The notes under the pieces: model-generated
What the model was told of the DNA's origin: nothing
What the model saw: only the letters and a program-made list of their open reading frames with translations
Databases searched by the model: none
In this document: positions 54,221 to 63,075 of the stretch, piece after piece
Position numbering within the stretch: position 1 is the stretch's first letter
Layout of the letters: every line of letters starts with the position of its first letter
Made by a program: the position numbers and the translations under genes
Source of the DNA: Metasolibacillus sp.
GTDB taxonomy: Bacteria; Bacillota; Bacilli; Bacillales_A; Planococcaceae
Direction of reading: 5' to 3'
Length of the DNA: 63,075 nucleotides
NCBI RefSeq assembly: GCF_025291715.1
Contig: NZ_JAMBIZ010000020.1
Coordinates: 1 to 63,075 of the forward strand

Positions 54221-55705
54221 ATGAAAAATTTACATATTAAGCTTCTTTTATCTCTTATCATTTTTGCAGTGATTTTAGTAACTGTTGTAACGTTCACTAA
54301 TCGTAAGCTTGTACAAAATGATATTCAAGAACGGACAAAAGTCAATTGGTCATTAATTGAAAATCAAATTTTAGATAATTTAGAGGCGACTGATACTGTG
54401 CAATATCATTTAGAGCAAGACCTTTCGAAAACTGTAGAAACAGAGCTTCGTAAAATGGCGATGCTGTATAAGGAAAATCCGGATATATTGTCATGGGATT
54501 TAGAGAAAATGAAACAGCAACATGGTATGGAAATATTTATTATGGACAATACCAATACAATCGTTCATACAACATACCCACCGGATTTAGGTATGAATTT
54601 TAAAGAGTGCTGTGCAGAATTTGATCGTGTCCTTACACAAAGAAGATTGAGTGGGGAATTTTTCACAGAGGGAATAGATATTTCAACACAGCTGAATGAA
54701 ATGTGGAAATATAGCTATTTAGCAACCCCTGATCATGAATATTTAATGGAGCTAGGTATACGAGCAAAGGATGTTGCTTTGTTCAGTGATTTCAATTTTT
54801 TTGATATTGCGACAAAATTACCAAAAGAATATGATGATTTATTAGAAGTGAAAATCATTAACCGTGCAGGCAATTATTTAAGCAATTCAGAGGGGGAACA
54901 TGAATCTGTCAAAAGCAATGATACAGAGTTTCAGGCAGCTTTCCGACGCGCGCTTGAAACATCAAATATTATACAGTATGAAAGGCATATAGGGGATGGA
55001 ATTATCGAAACCTATCGCTTTTTACCTTATGATAATGTGCAAAATAGAAGCTACTCTACGAAGCGAGTAGTTTTTCTAAAATATAACAATGCATCAGAGC
55101 TAGCATGGCTGAAAAGAAATACACAGCAGTTTTATTTCATTTTAGCGGTCGCTATTTTTACATCGATTATCGCGCTCATTGTATTAAATTTAATTTTAAT
55201 GAAAACAATTCGACAGGCAGAACGTGATCCATTAACAGGTGTATACAATCGCGCAACTTATTTAGAGCAAGTAGAAAAGCTATTAAAACGACAACAGCGC
55301 AAAAAAATGGGCGTATTGTTATTTGATGTAGATAATTTTAAACAAGTAAATGACCAATATGGCCATATAAAGGGGGATATTGTTTTAGTAGAGCTTGCTA
55401 AAATGCTTGAGCAACTTGCTCGAAAGGAAGGCTTTGTCGTTCGATTTGGCGGAGATGAATTTGCTATCGTTATTAAAGATGCAACCATTGAAAAGTTAGA
55501 GCAAATCGCCAATCAAGCGATTGAGGAAATTACTCTAAAAAGGCAAGGAAGCGACTTAGCGTGGGCAGTGCTGTCATTAAGTATTGGTGGTACGTTGCAA
55601 GCCGATTTGCAAGAAACAGAACGAGACCTATATTCAAGAGCAGATGAGGCATTGTATATGTCAAAGCATGGTGGTAAAAATCGCTATTCGTTAAAAGTAT
55701 TATAA
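54221..55705 (+). CDS. Membrane-bound diguanylate cyclase with extracellular sensor
   Basis: 494 residues. A first helix (about 6-25), a large extracellular Cache-like sensor (about 30-310), a second helix (about 313-333) and a GGDEF domain. The cyclase site is intact (FVVRFGGDEFAIVIKD), with DPLTGVYNRATYLEQ and VDNFKQVNDQYGHIKGD before it. No RxxD inhibitory site is seen five residues upstream, so product inhibition may be lacking. ATG 54221 is chosen; a GTG at 54212 is an alternative. It opposes the two EAL proteins encoded nearby. Confidence 0.92.
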   Translation: MKNLHIKLLLSLIIFAVILVTVVTFTNRKLVQNDIQERTKVNWSLIENQILDNLEATDTVQYHLEQDLSKTVETELRKMAMLYKENPDILSWDLEKMKQQHGMEIFIMDNTNTIVHTTYPPDLGMNFKECCAEFDRVLTQRRLSGEFFTEGIDISTQLNEMWKYSYLATPDHEYLMELGIRAKDVALFSDFNFFDIATKLPKEYDDLLEVKIINRAGNYLSNSEGEHESVKSNDTEFQAAFRRALETSNIIQYERHIGDGIIETYRFLPYDNVQNRSYSTKRVVFLKYNNASELAWLKRNTQQFYFILAVAIFTSIIALIVLNLILMKTIRQAERDPLTGVYNRATYLEQVEKLLKRQQRKKMGVLLFDVDNFKQVNDQYGHIKGDIVLVELAKMLEQLARKEGFVVRFGGDEFAIVIKDATIEKLEQIANQAIEEITLKRQGSDLAWAVLSLSIGGTLQADLQETERDLYSRADEALYMSKHGGKNRYSLKVL

Positions 55706-55710
55706 TGCAG

Positions 55711-55748
55711 AAAAAGAATGCCCCCGACGAAAAGGGCATTCTTTTTGT
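55711..55748. terminator. Convergent terminator between the GGDEF gene and ytzE
   Basis: 13-bp perfect stem AAAAAGAATGCCC/GGGCATTCTTTTT (55711-55723 with 55734-55746). Confidence 0.87.
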
Positions 55749-55771
55749 TACGTTCACCTAACAAGGTGAAA

Positions 55772-55996
55772 CTAGGATGTCAGTTTTACTTTTTTCTTCG
55801 TCGTTGTCCATTTACCTCGACTTGGGCTCATAACCAAGTCGTTGAAGGCTAACACATTCAAATCTCTTTGAATGGTGCGAGGAGTGATGTTGAACTCTTC
55901 GACTAAATCCTGTGTAGACACTTCTCCTTTTGTAAGAATAAACATGTACACGTCTTTAATACGATTAAGCATTCTATCAGTAGTTGGTTTCATCAT
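55772..55996 (-). CDS. ytzE: DeoR-type HTH regulator (YtzE-like)
   Basis: 74-residue protein consisting only of a DeoR-family winged helix: DRMLNRIKDVYMFILTKGEV, then the HTH QDLVEEFNITPRTIQRDLNV. No effector domain is present, as in B. subtilis YtzE, so this length is normal. RBS AAGGAGTGG; an ATG at 55993 is an equal alternative start. Target unknown; its own promoter or neighbouring genes are candidates. Confidence 0.87.
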   Translation of the reverse strand: MMKPTTDRMLNRIKDVYMFILTKGEVSTQDLVEEFNITPRTIQRDLNVLAFNDLVMSPSRGKWTTTKKKVKLTS

Positions 55997-56028
55997 TAGT
56001 GAACCACTCCTTCGATCTTAATTCTCAT
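55996..56028 (-). other. Possible leader peptide coupled to ytzE
   Basis: An ATG at 56028 opens a ten-codon frame (MRIKIEGVVH) whose TAA overlaps the ytzE ATG (TAATG) and which contains the ytzE RBS. It has no clear RBS of its own, so translation is unproven. Confidence 0.3.
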
Positions 56029-56348
56029 GGCAAAGACTAGCGGACGACAATATGTGCGGAGTGCACGTAGGCTTTTCGTTGATGCCCCAGACAACCCCTT
56101 TTCAAAAGTAATCTATCAGAACAAATATTCTGATAATATGATTATAACGCATATTTGTAACAATTTCTATTAGTTTTAAATGATTTCATAAAAAATTTAC
56201 TTCTTATTTACATTTTTTATGCGCAATACCAATTCATTATGTCTTCGATATGAAGGGGTAGCATTTGCTTAAAAAAGTATAATATTTTCCGTTGTTTTTT
56301 CACGAAGAAGGCGTAAAATAGACGGTATTAGAAAATGAGGTGGAATAC
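56029..56348. other. Intergenic region between ytzE and pepV
   Basis: Divergent promoter region, about 320 bases, AT-rich toward pepV. No gene or named RNA element seen. Confidence 0.5.
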
Positions 56349-57734
56349 ATGAATTGGTTACAAATTGCGCAAAATCGTCAGGATGAATTGCTGACAGAAT
56401 TACAGCAGCTTATTCAAATTGAAAGCGTGCTAGATGAAAACAATGCAACGGCAGACAAGCCGTTCGGGCAAGGTCCACTTGATGCCCTCCGCTTTATGCT
56501 AACTAAAGGTGAGCATGCAGGAATGCAAGTGAAAAATATTGATAATATGGCTGGCCATATCGAGATGGGGGAAGGTCAGGAGTTACTCGGACTTTTATGT
56601 CATGTAGATGTAGTACCTGTTGGTGATGGTTGGACATATCCACCGTTTGAAGGACGCATTGTGGATGGCAAATTGTTTGGTCGTGGTGCGATTGACGATA
56701 AAGGACCAACAATGGCTGCATGGCTTGCGATGAAAATGGTGAAGGATAGCGGCATTCAGCTTAATAAACGAGTTCGTATGATTATCGGAACGGATGAGGA
56801 AAGTGGCTTCCGCTGTGTGACACGCTATTTTGAAAAAGAGGAAATGCCAACAATTGGCTTTGCACCAGATGCAGATTTCCCTCTAATTAATGCGGAAAAA
56901 GGTATCGCACATCTTATTTTTTCACAAAAAAATAAGGCAACTGAAAAAGATACACTCATCTCATTTAACGCAGGAAAACGAACGAATATGGTACCGGATT
57001 TTGCTGAGGCGAAATTAGTGACTATTTCCGCAGATGGAGCTACAAAATTCCAAGCATTTTTACAGGAAAATGGGGCGGAAGGTGCTTTAACAAAAGAACA
57101 AGACCACTATATAATAGCTGTTAAAGGAAAATCAGCACATGCAATGGAGCCTGAAAAAGGTATCAATGCAGCGGTATTACTAGCGCAATTTTTAACGACA
57201 GAGCTAGCAGGTAGCGGCTTGGCATTTGTACAGTTTATTGCAGATGTCTTTGGAGCAGATCATTTTGGTACAGCATTAGCGCTGAACTATCGTGATGAGA
57301 TGTCTGGAGAAACAACATTGAATCCAGGCATCCTTCGATTTGATGACAATGGTGGCACAATTGAAGTGAGCATGCGCTATGCTGTTACCTATTCATTTGA
57401 AGAGAAAATAACGGCTGCGCAGCAAGTGTTAGCGCAAACAGATTTCATATTAGATATCGCAAGTAATTCAGCGCCGCATTATGTACCTGAAGATGATGAG
57501 CTTGTTCAAACATTAGTAGGTGTTTACCAAAAGTATACAAATGATTTTTCGAAAGTGCTATCAACAGGCGGTGGCACATATGCTCGCGTATTAAATAAAG
57601 GGGTAGCATTTGGTATGTTATTCCCAGGTGAAGCAGATGTGGCACATCAAAAAGATGAGTTTGTGGACGTGGAAAATTTAATTAAGGCAGCAGCTATCTA
57701 TGCAGAGGCAATTGCTAAGCTAGCAAGTAAATAA
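56349..57734 (+). CDS. pepV: Dipeptidase PepV (M20 family)
   Basis: Zinc dipeptidase of 461 residues. Metal ligands: His in LLCHVDVVPVGDGW, Asp in GRGAIDDKGPTMAAW, Glu-Glu in GTDEESGFRC, Asp in GFAPDADFPLINAEKG, and the late His in EADVAHQKDEF. Lid-domain residue block: GKSAHAMEPEKGINAA. It hydrolyses dipeptides with an N-terminal beta-Ala or D-Ala, among others. ATG 56349 follows GAGGTG. It precedes dat by 21 bases, an arrangement that fits D-amino-acid recycling from cell-wall peptides. Confidence 0.92.
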   Translation: MNWLQIAQNRQDELLTELQQLIQIESVLDENNATADKPFGQGPLDALRFMLTKGEHAGMQVKNIDNMAGHIEMGEGQELLGLLCHVDVVPVGDGWTYPPFEGRIVDGKLFGRGAIDDKGPTMAAWLAMKMVKDSGIQLNKRVRMIIGTDEESGFRCVTRYFEKEEMPTIGFAPDADFPLINAEKGIAHLIFSQKNKATEKDTLISFNAGKRTNMVPDFAEAKLVTISADGATKFQAFLQENGAEGALTKEQDHYIIAVKGKSAHAMEPEKGINAAVLLAQFLTTELAGSGLAFVQFIADVFGADHFGTALALNYRDEMSGETTLNPGILRFDDNGGTIEVSMRYAVTYSFEEKITAAQQVLAQTDFILDIASNSAPHYVPEDDELVQTLVGVYQKYTNDFSKVLSTGGGTYARVLNKGVAFGMLFPGEADVAHQKDEFVDVENLIKAAAIYAEAIAKLASK

Positions 57735-57755
57735 AGATGAGAAGAGGAATGTATG

Positions 57756-58607
57756 ATGGGGTATAGTTTATTAAATGATCGCATTGTTGGAGATGAGCAA
57801 GTTGTTGTTAATAAAGAGGATCGCGGTTATCAGTTTGGTGACGGCGTTTATGAAGTAATCAAAGTGTATAATGGACAATTTTTTATGGCTGAGGAGCATA
57901 TCGATCGCTTCTATTTAAGCGCAGAAAAAATTCGTTTAACAATTCCATATACGAAGCATAAATTACATCAATTATTGCATGAGCTTGTAGAGGCAAATGA
58001 AATTCATACAGGACATGTATATTGCCAAATTACGCGTGGTGCGACAGCGCGCAATCATATTTTCCCAAGTGCAGATGTAACGCCTGTTTTAACAGGAACA
58101 GCAGTAGAAGCAGCAAGACCTGTTGCCAATTTAGAAAATGGGGTAAAGGCGACGTTTGTTGAAGATATTCGTTGGCTGCGCTGTGATATTAAATCATTAA
58201 ACTTATTAGGCGCAATATTAGCAAAGCAAGAAGCATTTGAAAAAGGCTGCTATGAAGCAATTTTACATCGTGGTGAAACAATTACAGAGGGCTCATCAAC
58301 GAATGTTTTCGGTGTGAAGGACGGCGTTTTATATACACATCCAGCAAATAATCTCATTTTAAAAGGTATTACGCGTGAAGCAATTTTAACATGTGCGGCG
58401 GAAATCGGTCTGCCAGTAAAGGAGCAGCCAATAACGAAAGAACAATTGCTTGCAATGGACGAAGTCATTGTTGCATCAACGACGTCGGAAGTTACACCAG
58501 TAATTGAAATTGATGGCAAGCAAATTAACGGCGCTCAAGTAGGTGAATGGACACGCAAATTGCAAGCGCAATTTGAAACGAAAATTCCAGCAGCGATTAC
58601 CATTTAA
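57756..58607 (+). CDS. dat: D-amino acid aminotransferase
   Basis: Fold-type IV PLP transaminase of 283 residues, interconverting D-alanine, D-glutamate and 2-oxo acids. MGYSLLNDRIV, EDRGYQFGDGVYEVIKVYNG and the catalytic Lys in DIKSLNLLGAILAKQEA match Bacillus D-AAT; RGETITEGSSTNVFGVKDG binds the cofactor phosphate. Start 57756 (an ATG at 57753 is adjacent). Operon with pepV. Confidence 0.93.
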   Translation: MGYSLLNDRIVGDEQVVVNKEDRGYQFGDGVYEVIKVYNGQFFMAEEHIDRFYLSAEKIRLTIPYTKHKLHQLLHELVEANEIHTGHVYCQITRGATARNHIFPSADVTPVLTGTAVEAARPVANLENGVKATFVEDIRWLRCDIKSLNLLGAILAKQEAFEKGCYEAILHRGETITEGSSTNVFGVKDGVLYTHPANNLILKGITREAILTCAAEIGLPVKEQPITKEQLLAMDEVIVASTTSEVTPVIEIDGKQINGAQVGEWTRKLQAQFETKIPAAITI

Positions 58608-58615
58608 TTGTAATA

Positions 58616-58660
58616 AAGCACAGGCAGCTCAGTTTAGGGTGCCTGTGCTTTTCATTTTGT
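58616..58660 (+). terminator. Terminator of pepV-dat
   Basis: 12-bp perfect stem AAAGCACAGGCA/TGCCTGTGCTTT (58616-58627 with 58641-58652) and T-rich tail. Confidence 0.87.
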
Positions 58661-58781
58661 ATCGAAAGTAAGGTGGCGTGTCATATATTTTGGCGGTATG
58701 TAACTTTCAATTGTATATTTTTTTACACATAATTCATGTACAATAGAAAGTATGAAGCTAGTAGATGGAGAGTGTTAGATC

Positions 58782-59765
58782 ATGGCACAATTAATAAAAA
58801 TACAAGACTATATATCTCGCTATGAGATTGACTTCACACGCTATCCTACACAATTTGTCAGATTGAAGAAGGTGCAGTGGGAGCGCATTAAGCATCAATG
58901 GGAAACGGGCGGTGAACTGAACCAGCAATGGGAGCATGTTGATACAACGGATGATATCGTTGAAGTAGCAAAGCCGAGGTTTTCCTTCTTGAAAAAAATA
59001 TTTCCATCAAAAAAGCAAGAAGTAGAAGCGCTTGTGGAAGATGAGGCAGAGGAAGATGAAGAAATTCTCGATGAGGAAACGACGCTATTTTTCGAGCCCA
59101 ATATCGTGTATAATCCGCAAAGCTTAGAAGAGCTCAAGCGCATGTTTATGGATCAATTTTTCCATTTTCAAATGAAATGGGCCAGCTCTACACTGCGTGA
59201 AAAATCATATGTCGATCCGAAATATATGCGTGACACATTGCTGCGTACACTATTGCAGGACTTACCTGATAATTACTTGCTGCTTTATTACCCGATTTTG
59301 CGAGTGAAAAAGGCACCAATTGAATTAGAGGTCATTATCATTACACCTGTTGAATGTATTTGCATTACGGTGGTGGAGGAAGAAAGTCAAGCTGTTTATG
59401 TTGGGAGCAGTGAACGTTTTTGGTTAAAAAAAGTAGGGAAACAAGATAAAAAGACGCTGAATCCATTTATTCGTTTGAACCGAATGGAAACATTAGTGAA
59501 GCAGCTATTTGAACAGGCAGAGGTTGAAATGCCGGTTCGCAAAGTACTGCTATCGCGCAATGGCTATTTTGATTATCCAGGCTCTGTTTATGGCGTGCAA
59601 TTTATTGATAAGCGCAACTATGCAGAATGGCTACAACAAATGAAACGCACAGTTTCACCAATGAAGCATATGCAAATTCGAGCAGCTCAATCCATTTTAG
59701 CAATTGGACAAACGACATCGTTCCATCGAGATATATGGAGCGAGCAGAAAAAGGATGACGAATGA
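58782..59765 (+). CDS. ytlQ: YtlQ-like protein, NERD-like
   Basis: 327 residues, no membrane segments. A strongly acidic linker (about 83-105) follows the basic KKIFPSKKQE. The core contains LLLYYPILRVKKAPIELEVI and ITPVECICITVVEEES, with alternating strands reminiscent of NERD/restriction-like folds, but a catalytic motif is not evident. Identification as YtlQ rests on position before ytlR and trmB, as in B. subtilis. Function unknown. Overlaps the next gene by 4 nt. Confidence 0.7.
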   Translation: MAQLIKIQDYISRYEIDFTRYPTQFVRLKKVQWERIKHQWETGGELNQQWEHVDTTDDIVEVAKPRFSFLKKIFPSKKQEVEALVEDEAEEDEEILDEETTLFFEPNIVYNPQSLEELKRMFMDQFFHFQMKWASSTLREKSYVDPKYMRDTLLRTLLQDLPDNYLLLYYPILRVKKAPIELEVIIITPVECICITVVEEESQAVYVGSSERFWLKKVGKQDKKTLNPFIRLNRMETLVKQLFEQAEVEMPVRKVLLSRNGYFDYPGSVYGVQFIDKRNYAEWLQQMKRTVSPMKHMQIRAAQSILAIGQTTSFHRDIWSEQKKDDE

Positions 59766-60682
59766 TGCAGCTGCATATTATTTTGAACGAACATGCAGGA
59801 AGCGGCAGGGGGATGAAGCGCTGGAAAAGTTGGCAGTCCTTATTAGAAATTCCTTATATACTTCATATAACAAAGTACAGAGGGCATGGATTGCAAATTG
59901 CTAAGCAAATTGCACAGGAGGCAGAGGAACAGAGAAGACCAGCATGTATCGTGATCATTGGAGGAGATGGAACGATACATGAAGTAATTAATGGTGTGCT
60001 TGCGAACGAATGGGTAACAATCGGTGTGATGGCTGGCGGCTCAGGCAATGATTATGCACGTACATATGATACATTTCATTCGGTAGAAGAGCTGCTTCAA
60101 TTTATACAGCAACCTACGAGAAAGCAGCAAGACTGTGGTATGGTCACATTGCAAGGACAGCATGCTTTTATGAATAACTGTGGCATTGGCTTTGATGCAG
60201 CTGTTGCTAAGGCTGCTAATGACTCTGCATTGAAAACAGTTCTAGGCAAATTAGGGTTCGGCAAACTAAGCTACATCTACTACTTAATTAAACAATTGTT
60301 TGTTTTTAAACCATTTGAGTTAACAGTGACGAAGGATGGAGAGCAGCATGTTTTTCATAATGTTTGGTTTGCAACAGTATGTAACCAGCCATATTTCGGC
60401 GGCGGTATGAAGCTCTCACCATCCTCTAAAACGGATGATCAAGTGCTTGAAGTGATTGTTGTACATAATCTATCAGCAATAAAATTACTATTTTTATTTA
60501 TGACGATATTTCCTGGTATGCATGTTCATTTAAAAGAAGTAACACAGCTAACAGGACAAAAATTTCAATTGACACATAATGCAGAGCTGCTTTGCCATGC
60601 AGATGGAGAAATATTGGCAAAGTCAAAGGAAGGGCTAACATTTTATGTGAATCCTTTAAGCTGGTATGCGACAAAAAAATAG
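59762..60682 (+). CDS. ytlR: Diacylglycerol kinase-like lipid kinase (YtlR)
   Basis: DAGK catalytic-domain protein of 306 residues. The nucleotide-binding motif is IIGGDGTIHEVINGVL, with MAGGSGNDYAR as the second glycine-rich loop and NNCGIGFDAAVAK in the substrate region. It would phosphorylate a membrane lipid or sphingosine-like substrate; DgkB-like activity is only inferred. Its start overlaps the previous stop (ATGA). Confidence 0.87.
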   Translation: MMQLHIILNEHAGSGRGMKRWKSWQSLLEIPYILHITKYRGHGLQIAKQIAQEAEEQRRPACIVIIGGDGTIHEVINGVLANEWVTIGVMAGGSGNDYARTYDTFHSVEELLQFIQQPTRKQQDCGMVTLQGQHAFMNNCGIGFDAAVAKAANDSALKTVLGKLGFGKLSYIYYLIKQLFVFKPFELTVTKDGEQHVFHNVWFATVCNQPYFGGGMKLSPSSKTDDQVLEVIVVHNLSAIKLLFLFMTIFPGMHVHLKEVTQLTGQKFQLTHNAELLCHADGEILAKSKEGLTFYVNPLSWYATKK

Positions 60683-60730
60683 TGAATCAGTTATACTAAA
60701 AAGATGTAAAAAAGAAATGAGGAAAAGTAA

Positions 60731-61372
60731 GTGAGATTAAGAAATAAACCATGGGCAGAGGAATTCATTAATGAGCATCCAGATGTGATTCTGCCAAACC
60801 CTGAGCAATGTAAAGGAAATTGGGCAACTGTATTTGGGAATGATCATCCTATCCATATTGAGGTTGGCACAGGAAAAGGTCAGTTCGTTTTAGGAATGGC
60901 ATTACAAAATCCTGATATTAATTATATTGGTATTGAGCTATATGATAGCGTAATTGTCAGTGCGCTAGAGCGTATTGTAGAAGCTAATAAGCCAGCTAAT
61001 TTGCGTTTATTAAAAGTAAATGGTGCGAAATTACAGGAATATTTTGCAAAGGGCGATGTCAGTCGCGTTTATTTGAACTTCTCTGATCCATGGCCAAAAG
61101 CGCGCCATGCGAAGCGCCGTTTAACACATGAAGGGTTTTTATCTATCTATGAAAGCGTGTTAATTGACCAAGGAGAAATTCATTTTAAAACGGATAATCG
61201 AGGTTTATTTGAATACTCTTTAGTGAGCATGAACGCCTATGGAATGGCATTAAACTATGTATCTCTTGACTTACATGCTAATATGCCAGAGGATAATGTG
61301 ATGACAGAGTATGAGGAGAAATTTTCAGCAAAAGGGCAGCCGATTTATCGCTTAGAGTGCCAATTTAAGTAA
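60731..61372 (+). CDS. trmB: tRNA (guanine-46-N7)-methyltransferase
   Basis: SAM-dependent enzyme of 213 residues making m7G46. Motif I region [28 protein letters not shown], and the TrmB-specific [20 protein letters not shown] and [13 protein letters not shown] are all present. GTG start at 60731 after GAGGAAAAG. Directly followed by ytnP. Confidence 0.96.
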   Translation: MRLRNKPWAEEFINEHPDVILPNPEQCKGNWATVFGNDHPIHIEVGTGKGQFVLGMALQNPDINYIGIELYDSVIVSALERIVEANKPANLRLLKVNGAKLQEYFAKGDVSRVYLNFSDPWPKARHAKRRLTHEGFLSIYESVLIDQGEIHFKTDNRGLFEYSLVSMNAYGMALNYVSLDLHANMPEDNVMTEYEEKFSAKGQPIYRLECQFK

Positions 61373-61387
61373 TAGGGGGAGAAATGG

Positions 61388-62254
61388 ATGGATAACTATG
61401 TATTTCATGAAATGAAGCTTTTTTGGTTAAATGGTGGGGTAACTGCGCTAGATGGGGGAGCGATGTTCGGTGTTGTACCGAAGGCGTTATGGTCACGCAA
61501 ATACCCTGTCAATGACTTAAACCAAATTGAATTGGCATGTGAGCCAATTTTAATTCAATATGCAGGCAAAAATTATTTAATTGATACAGGTGTGGGCGCA
61601 GGCAAGCTCACAGAAAAGCAGCTGCGCAATTTCGGCGTATCAGAACAGTCTAGCATTGAAGCAAGCTTAGCGGAGCTTGACATGAAGCCTGAAAATATCG
61701 ATGCGATTTTAATGACGCATTTGCATTTCGACCATGCAGGTGGCTTAACGCGCTGGGAAGGTGACAAGCTTGTACCTGTCTTTCCAAATGCAACGATTTA
61801 TACGACGCAAATCGAATGGAATGAAATGTGCAACCCAAATATCCGTTCACGCAACACATACTGGAAGGAAAATTGGGAGCCTGTACAGCATCTAGTGAAA
61901 ACGTTTGAGGGTGAGCTAGAAATCGTACCTGGCTTGAAGATGGTACATACAGGTGGACATAGTGACGGGCATGCGGTCATTCGCTTAGAGCAAAATGGTG
62001 AGGTTTTGTTACATATGGCAGACATTATGCCAACACATGCCCATCAAAATCCACTATGGGTGTTAGCATATGACGATTACCCAATGACAAGCGTTTTTGC
62101 CAAGGAAAAGCTGATGAAGGAAGCTTTGGAAAATGGCTATAAATTTATTTTCTATCATGACGCATATTACCGCATGATTCAGTGGGACGCGACAGGCAAG
62201 GAAGTTGTTGATAGCTTAAAGCGCAGCAATGAGGCGGTTATTCAGTTTAAGTAA
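61388..62254 (+). CDS. ytnP: Metallo-beta-lactamase-fold hydrolase (YtnP-like)
   Basis: 288 residues. The two-zinc motif is [12 protein letters not shown]; further ligands are His in [15 protein letters not shown], Asp in [13 protein letters not shown], and His in [10 protein letters not shown]. subtilis YtnP is a lactonase acting on signalling lactones of Streptomyces and on acyl-homoserine lactones. Quorum quenching is therefore possible, but shown only for homologues. RBS AGGGGGAG. Confidence 0.88.
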   Translation: MDNYVFHEMKLFWLNGGVTALDGGAMFGVVPKALWSRKYPVNDLNQIELACEPILIQYAGKNYLIDTGVGAGKLTEKQLRNFGVSEQSSIEASLAELDMKPENIDAILMTHLHFDHAGGLTRWEGDKLVPVFPNATIYTTQIEWNEMCNPNIRSRNTYWKENWEPVQHLVKTFEGELEIVPGLKMVHTGGHSDGHAVIRLEQNGEVLLHMADIMPTHAHQNPLWVLAYDDYPMTSVFAKEKLMKEALENGYKFIFYHDAYYRMIQWDATGKEVVDSLKRSNEAVIQFK

Positions 62255-62459
62255 TAAGGAGATTTGGAAAATTAAGAGAAATCACATGGTACATTCCTGT
62301 AATTTCTCTTAAGTTATTTATATCTTGATATATAACAAGAGAGTAATGGCAATTTGAAAAATACACAATTATAAATAAACCTTATTATAACATGTATGGT
62401 AAAAAAATTTAAAAATCTATACTTTATTTTTTTGAGAAATAACTTTATAGTATCTAATA
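62255..62459. other. AT-rich intergenic region with a weak hairpin
   Basis: AAGAGAAAT/ATTTCTCTTAA pairing (about 62274-62313) may act as terminator for ytnP. Nothing else is seen before the minus-strand gene. Confidence 0.4.
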
Positions 62460-63075
62460 TTAACTTTTATTTATGTATATTTCAATTTCCTCTTTCAATA
62501 TATTTATAATATTATCTTCTTCTATAGAAAATAAAATATCTAAGCCTCTATCAATCCAGTAAGTAGAATCATTTTTTGGGTTTATAATATGAGATGCTAT
62601 GATTCCTTTCCTTATATAAGATATCCCAAGTCTCAAATATTCCCCCAATTCTTTACTTAGATTAATACAAACATCTATATTTTCCATGGATTCTGGATAT
62701 TTTTCATATTTTAATAGTAATAGGCTGTAATTAATGAGGATATTTAATTTAATAGTTTCTAAATCCTTGTCTCCTTTATAATAGTCTATACTCTGAATTA
62801 AAAGATTTTTTATTGTGGGTATAGTTTGTAATGGAAAATAAAATAGAATGGAGTTCATTAGGTAAATATCAGCTATGTACAACTGATTTCTTTTACATAA
62901 AATCTCCCATACCTCATTTAAACCAATTTGTGCTTCTTTTAAATTATTCGTTTTTGTGAATATTAAGAGAGATTCGCATATTTTTTTTATGTGTTGAATC
63001 ACTAGTGTCGCATTAAAATAATTCAACGCTTTATAAAAATCTAAATTTTCAGTAATTTTATCTTTGCATAAAAAA
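62460..63075 (-). CDS. Partial TPR-like protein, possibly Rgg-type regulator C-terminus
   Basis: Frame open to the window edge, so the N-terminus is missing; about 204 residues are visible. The sequence is all-helical with TPR-like periodicity (ALNYFNATLVIQHIKKICES, then YLMNSILFYFPLQ, then LNILINYSLLLLKYEKYPES). Length and pattern recall the C-terminal half of Rgg/GadR/MutR peptide-responsive regulators, but without the HTH I cannot confirm this. Base composition is much more AT-rich than in neighbouring genes, suggesting transfer or the edge of an accessory region. Confidence 0.55.
   Translation of the reverse strand, partial: FLCKDKITENLDFYKALNYFNATLVIQHIKKICESLLIFTKTNNLKEAQIGLNEVWEILCKRNQLYIADIYLMNSILFYFPLQTIPTIKNLLIQSIDYYKGDKDLETIKLNILINYSLLLLKYEKYPESMENIDVCINLSKELGEYLRLGISYIRKGIIASHIINPKNDSTYWIDRGLDILFSIEEDNIINILKEEIEIYINKS

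Noticed and set aside
1-63075. CRISPR array, tRNA/rRNA genes, prophage or complete insertion sequence
   Set aside because: No regularly spaced direct repeats, no tRNA cloverleaf or rRNA sequence and no phage structural genes were seen; the only transposase-like gene is the RAYT.

Overview
The window is chromosomal DNA of a low-GC, endospore-forming Bacillota, most like Lysinibacillus/Solibacillus (Bacillales, Planococcaceae-type). The grounds are AT-rich composition with strong AGGAGG ribosome binding sites, a ger spore-germination operon, T-box, S-box and purine riboswitches, Zur boxes of Bacillus type, and a long run of genes matching the B. subtilis yt- region (menE, ytkD, pckA, metK, ytoA, ytpA, ytqA/ytqB, leuS, ytgP, ytzE, pepV, ytlQ/ytlR, trmB, ytnP). 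The genus assignment is inference.

Layout. 0.2-4.5 kb: a chemoreceptor, a two-component pair and a small membrane protein. 4.6-9.3 kb: menE, a Zur-regulated zinc-binding lipoprotein, yidD with a small coupled membrane gene, ytkD and an esterase-like hydrolase. 9.3-13.4 kb: a four-gene germinant receptor operon (A, C, small D-like, B) on the minus strand. 13.6-18.5 kb: pckA, S-box-controlled metK, ytoA and a ytpA homologue that has lost its nucleophile serine. 18.9-22.2 kb: an amino-acid:cation symporter, an ornithine cyclodeaminase remnant and pbuE behind an adenine riboswitch. 22.3-28.3 kb: the cytochrome bd locus, with cydDC divergent from cydAB plus a 34-residue cydS. 28.3-31.7 kb: mnmM, a radical SAM gene, an MFS pump and a REP-associated tyrosine transposase (RAYT). 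32-34.7 kb: T-box leuS. 34.8-36.8 kb: three small secreted or membrane genes of unknown role and an AT-rich gap. 36.8-39.0 kb: an rRNA methyltransferase, a small ORF and an APH-like kinase. 39.1-44.3 kb: a polyamine operon behind a long structured leader with its own terminator. 44.5-55.7 kb: two tandem EAL paralogues with degenerate GGDEF domains and a separate intact GGDEF cyclase, with housekeeping genes between. 55.8-62.3 kb: ytzE, pepV-dat, ytlQ-ytlR, trmB, ytnP. The right edge holds a truncated, very AT-rich gene.

The most interesting items are: (1) a dispersed palindromic repeat centred on GTGCCTGGCAC, present five times and bracketing the RAYT gene with inverted copies; (2) the roughly 450-nt leader of the polyamine operon, which folds into a multibranch domain and ends in an intrinsic terminator, a candidate new riboswitch; (3) the polyamine operon itself, which joins an arginine-decarboxylase-type enzyme, an aminopropyltransferase and the carboxyspermidine dehydrogenase/decarboxylase pair; (4) several hairpins that contain or abut ribosome binding sites; and (5) two adjacent unknown membrane or secreted proteins that share a FliM-like LSxDEIxxLL motif.
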